Assembly (NCBI GenBank): GCA_963920575.1 | Contig: OY986972.1 | Location: forward strand, 22,046,083-22,110,082 | Length of the DNA: 64,000 nt | Reading direction: 5' to 3' | Source of the DNA: Narthecium ossifragum | Lineage: Eukaryota; Streptophyta; Magnoliopsida; Dioscoreales; Nartheciaceae | In this document: positions 61,137 to 64,000 of the stretch, in pieces | How the letters are laid out: each line of letters begins with the position of its first letter | Position numbering within the stretch: the stretch's first letter is position 1 | The notes under the pieces: model-generated | Told to the model about the DNA's origin: nothing | What the model saw: the letters and a program-made list of their open reading frames with translations, nothing else | The model's database searches: none | Translations under genes and position numbers: made by a program

Positions 61137-62552
61137 ATGGAGGGGAAACCAAGACTAGTGTTCATCCCTACCAATGGAGCCGGCCACTTGGCACCGGCGG
61201 TGGAGATGGCGAAGCGACTTGCCGACCGCTTTTCCATAACCGTCCTCACCATGCCCCAGCCCAACTCCGGCCGCGGCGGCACTGTGACCAGCACTTACGT
61301 TGGCTCCGTCACCACCTCCGGCCTCGACATCGAGTTCATCGAGCTCCCGTCCATCGACTACTCCACCATAGGTGAGGGTCAGGATGGCCTGGCCGTCAGA
61401 TTATTCAGCATTGATGCCTACAAGCCCATTGTCAAGACTGCCGTCGCCGATCTCCTTCTTAAATCCCCATTCATCGCCGGAATGATCCTCGACGTCTTCT
61501 GCACCGGCATGATCGACGTGGCCGTCGATCTCGGCATCCCTCCGTACCTCTACTTCACCACCAATGCCGCCAATCTCTCCCTCTTTCTTTACTTCCCCAC
61601 CCTCGATGCTCTCGTACCCGACGACATGGCAGACGTCGCCGCCCGAGGAGAGTACATCCATGTCCCCGGCCTTGACCCCATTCCGCCGCTCGCCTTGCCG
61701 GTTCCTATGCTGAACAAGAAGTCGGAGGTGCACCCCTGGCTTCTTGGAAACGCTCGCCGGTTACAAGAACTCAAGGGTTTCATCGTTAACACATTCACGG
61801 AGCTCGAGCCGGGCGCTCTGCAAGCTTTGTCGGATGGCCGGTGCTTGCCGGAACATCCTACACCGCCGGTCTACGCCGTTGGCCCGGTGCTATCGGTCCA
61901 AGAAAGGCATGATGAGCATGAATGCATCAAGTGGCTCAACAAGCAGCCACCGAAATCCGTAGTATTCCTATGTTTCGGAAGCATGGGAAGTTTCGACAAA
62001 GAGCAAGCGACCGAGATGGCTTTGGGGCTGGAAAGGAGCGGCCACCGGTTTCTCTGGTGCTTGCGGAGCCGCGCGAAGGAGAAGTCTGGCCCACTGGAGG
62101 ACACTGCTGACTTGGACGAGCTGCTGCCGCGTGAGTTCTTGGAGCGGACCGAGGGGAGAGGCATGGTGTGGCCGGCATGGGCGCCGCAGGCGGCGATATT
62201 GCAGCACGAGGCGGTGGGAGGGTTTGTGAGCCACTGTGGATGGAACTCGTGCCTGGAGAGTGTTTGGTCGGGGGTGCCAGTGCTCGCATGGCCGATGTAT
62301 GCAGAGCAGCACTTCAATGCGGTGGAGATGGTGAGGACGGCAGGGGTGGCGGTGAAGATGAGGTTTGAAGGTGGCAAGGGGATGGCTGAGGAGGTGGAGA
62401 GAGGGGTGAGGAGTTTGATGGGAGAGGATGAGGAGGGGAAGAGAGTGAGGGAGAGAGCCATGGAGGCGAGGCGGTTGGCGAGAAAGGCTTTAGAACCCAT
62501 GGGATCCTCTTTCATGGCGTTGGAAAACTTAGTTAGCCAGCTACTCAGCTGA
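61137..62552 (+). CDS. Family-1 UDP-glycosyltransferase, UGT71/88-like
   Basis: The product is a single-exon enzyme of 471 aa that transfers sugar, most likely glucose, from UDP-glucose to a small phenolic or hormone-like acceptor in the cytosol. His17 (PTNGAGHL) and Asp119 (MILDVFCTG) form the catalytic pair. PPKSVVFLCFGSMGSFDKEQ (271-290) and LERSGHRFLWCLR (298-310) resemble UGT71-type enzymes. The PSPG box spans 348-391, starting WAPQ, with HCGWNSCLES and ending in Gln391, the residue typical of glucosyl donors. The acceptor cannot be read from sequence. The start ATG has context CTTCCATGG. The gene is far more GC-rich than its flanks. It has no damage and no intron. Confidence 0.93.
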   Translation: MEGKPRLVFIPTNGAGHLAPAVEMAKRLADRFSITVLTMPQPNSGRGGTVTSTYVGSVTTSGLDIEFIELPSIDYSTIGEGQDGLAVRLFSIDAYKPIVKTAVADLLLKSPFIAGMILDVFCTGMIDVAVDLGIPPYLYFTTNAANLSLFLYFPTLDALVPDDMADVAARGEYIHVPGLDPIPPLALPVPMLNKKSEVHPWLLGNARRLQELKGFIVNTFTELEPGALQALSDGRCLPEHPTPPVYAVGPVLSVQERHDEHECIKWLNKQPPKSVVFLCFGSMGSFDKEQATEMALGLERSGHRFLWCLRSRAKEKSGPLEDTADLDELLPREFLERTEGRGMVWPAWAPQAAILQHEAVGGFVSHCGWNSCLESVWSGVPVLAWPMYAEQHFNAVEMVRTAGVAVKMRFEGGKGMAEEVERGVRSLMGEDEEGKRVRERAMEARRLARKALEPMGSSFMALENLVSQLLS

Positions 62553-64000
62553 GATTAGCTTGAAATTGTGAGACTTCGCATGTTTTGGTTGTCTGTGAGA
62601 CTTTCACTGTTACTAATAAGCACATATATTGTGCGACTCTACTCATCCCATTCTATTTTTTAAGAGAATTGATGTTTTATTCTGGCCTTTTAGTTCATCT
62701 TTTTCCCCCTAAAAGTCGAGTAATATATACAATGTAAGTCTAAAAACCTAGTACAAAAGCTTAACCATGTTAAAATTAATATGGTATCATAGCATAGTTC
62801 GATGGCTTGAAACCTGGCTTACTCAATTAGTTCTTTGAATTCATTCGGGTGTCTGTCTAAATGATCTTTGGTTTTGAGAATTTTGTATTGATAAACTTCT
62901 TCCGGTTGGTTCAACTGGAGGCTTGAAGAAAATTTTACATTTACTTAGAATTTGTTCCATTTTTTCGACATTTCAACTCTTGGTTTTATCACGTTAACTA
63001 ATATGTCTTTTCCAACCAAACTGACATAGCAACTCAACTTTCAATATCCAGTCTTTGCTTCGATAGCATGTTACATCAATTAATTCAAAAACTCAAGCCA
63101 ATAATAACAAGTGAGGTTATATAAATATAATATAGTCTAGCATATTTGACATTTTTTGTGTTGTACCAAAATGTGAATGTAACAAGTTTTAACCCATTGT
63201 CAACAGTTTATGAAAGAAATTTATGTTAAGCATTTATGAAGTGCAAGGTGAGCATCGTTTACGGTGTCCCTAGCCAAGTAATTGCAAGTTTATGAGCTAT
63301 TTGAATATTACGGGACACGGAAATTTTTTCTCTTTTTTGGATTTATAGCTAACTTTAGATTTAGATTTGGTTATGAACTATTCGGTGGCAAGTAAACAAG
63401 ATCAGGTTGATTCACCAATGTATATACGTCATTGAGCAAAGAATGACGATATAAAATTACGGTAAATGCAGTATATATATTAAACAAGGAGGACCACATT
63501 ATTCAAGGTAAATAACTACTTATGATGTTGAATAAGCTGAACTTAAAAGGGATTATTATAGTGCTGTTGGAAGCCAGTAGATTGGGTCTTAATTGACAAC
63601 GTTAACAAGGGTTATAACGTTAACAGGTGATACTGTTAGAACAGAAATTATGACCGTTGACCGGGACTGTAATCAAGGTCAAAATTCTATTTCCACATTC
63701 GAAGAATCAGGAAATTATGGTTTTAGTTCAACTCCTTCGAATGATCGAATCAGAGGGGTTGAAGTGTACAAAGAAGATATTTTGTGGTTGATTGTGGAGT
63801 TGATGGAAATGAAAAATGGGAATAATGAAAAATGGGAAATAGAGATGGAAAATGGAAAATGGAAAATGGGAATAATGGAAAATGGAAAATTATGTTAAAT
63901 CTACTCCTATTTTCGATAGATCTACTACTAGAAATAAAGAATTATGATAGCACTACTCCTAGGAAATGAAGGACGTTGCAGGAATTTAAAGGAAGGAAAA
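62553..64000. other. 3' UTR and AT-rich intergenic DNA
   Basis: No gene is found. GTTATAACGTTAACARG-type direct repeats lie at about 63598-63627, and an AAAATGGGAA/GGAAAATGGAAAA microsatellite-like run at 63800-63890. Confidence 0.5.

Overview
The window looks like nuclear DNA of a flowering plant. The genes have short spliceosomal introns, the families are plant-specific (S40 regulator, PIN carrier, family-1 UGT, FAR1-related), and many plant-type transposons are nested in one another. The UGT coding sequence is very GC-rich beside AT-rich surroundings, which is more typical of monocots than eudicots, but I cannot name a species.

Apparently intact genes, left to right: a small conserved plant protein of 83 aa (5879-6130, +); a five-exon ATG8 autophagy modifier (10853-6721, -) with a 2.5-kb first intron; a single-exon S40/DUF584 senescence-regulator-like gene (41244-41741, +); a five-exon DHHC protein S-acyltransferase (48501-50449, +) whose first intron appears to be GC-AG; and a single-exon family-1 UDP-glycosyltransferase (61137-62552, +) with a partly duplicated promoter. 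Three gene-family members are broken. These are an F-box gene (51577-52649) with a 2-nt frameshift, exposed by a second, TE-split F-box copy at 54241-56530; a short-loop PIN auxin carrier (57738-59777) with a small out-of-frame deletion in exon 1; and a FAR1-related gene (37560-35756, -) full of stops and cut by a hAT insertion.

Most of the rest is mobile DNA. At 11711-21049 a hAT-type element with a TAGGGGTGGCAA end is split by a young Ty3/gypsy-type LTR element (12892-20659: 5-bp target duplication, about 1% hand-counted LTR substitutions, tRNA-Asp-type primer site). The LTR element carries no recognisable gag-pol. It has an acidic ORF ending in modules with an exact 186-bp period, the last cut off by a TGG-to-TGA change. 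Other insertions are three Mutator-type long-TIR elements with 9-bp target duplications (3017-4102, 24291-25268, 30271-30659), a second hAT element with a perfect 8-bp duplication (32841-35747), Tourist-like elements (53348-54116, 54600-55092, 31567-32395, 37898-39577), a decayed Ty1/copia element (about 25350-28606) whose 3' LTR holds a LINE fragment, four LINE 3' ends with RNase H coding, and two large fold-back repeats (22865-23480, 46076-47215).

The genes do not form a pathway; this is ordinary gene-sparse plant chromatin. The likeliest undescribed object is the non-autonomous LTR element with its modular ORF. All calls come from reading the sequence by eye, with no database search.
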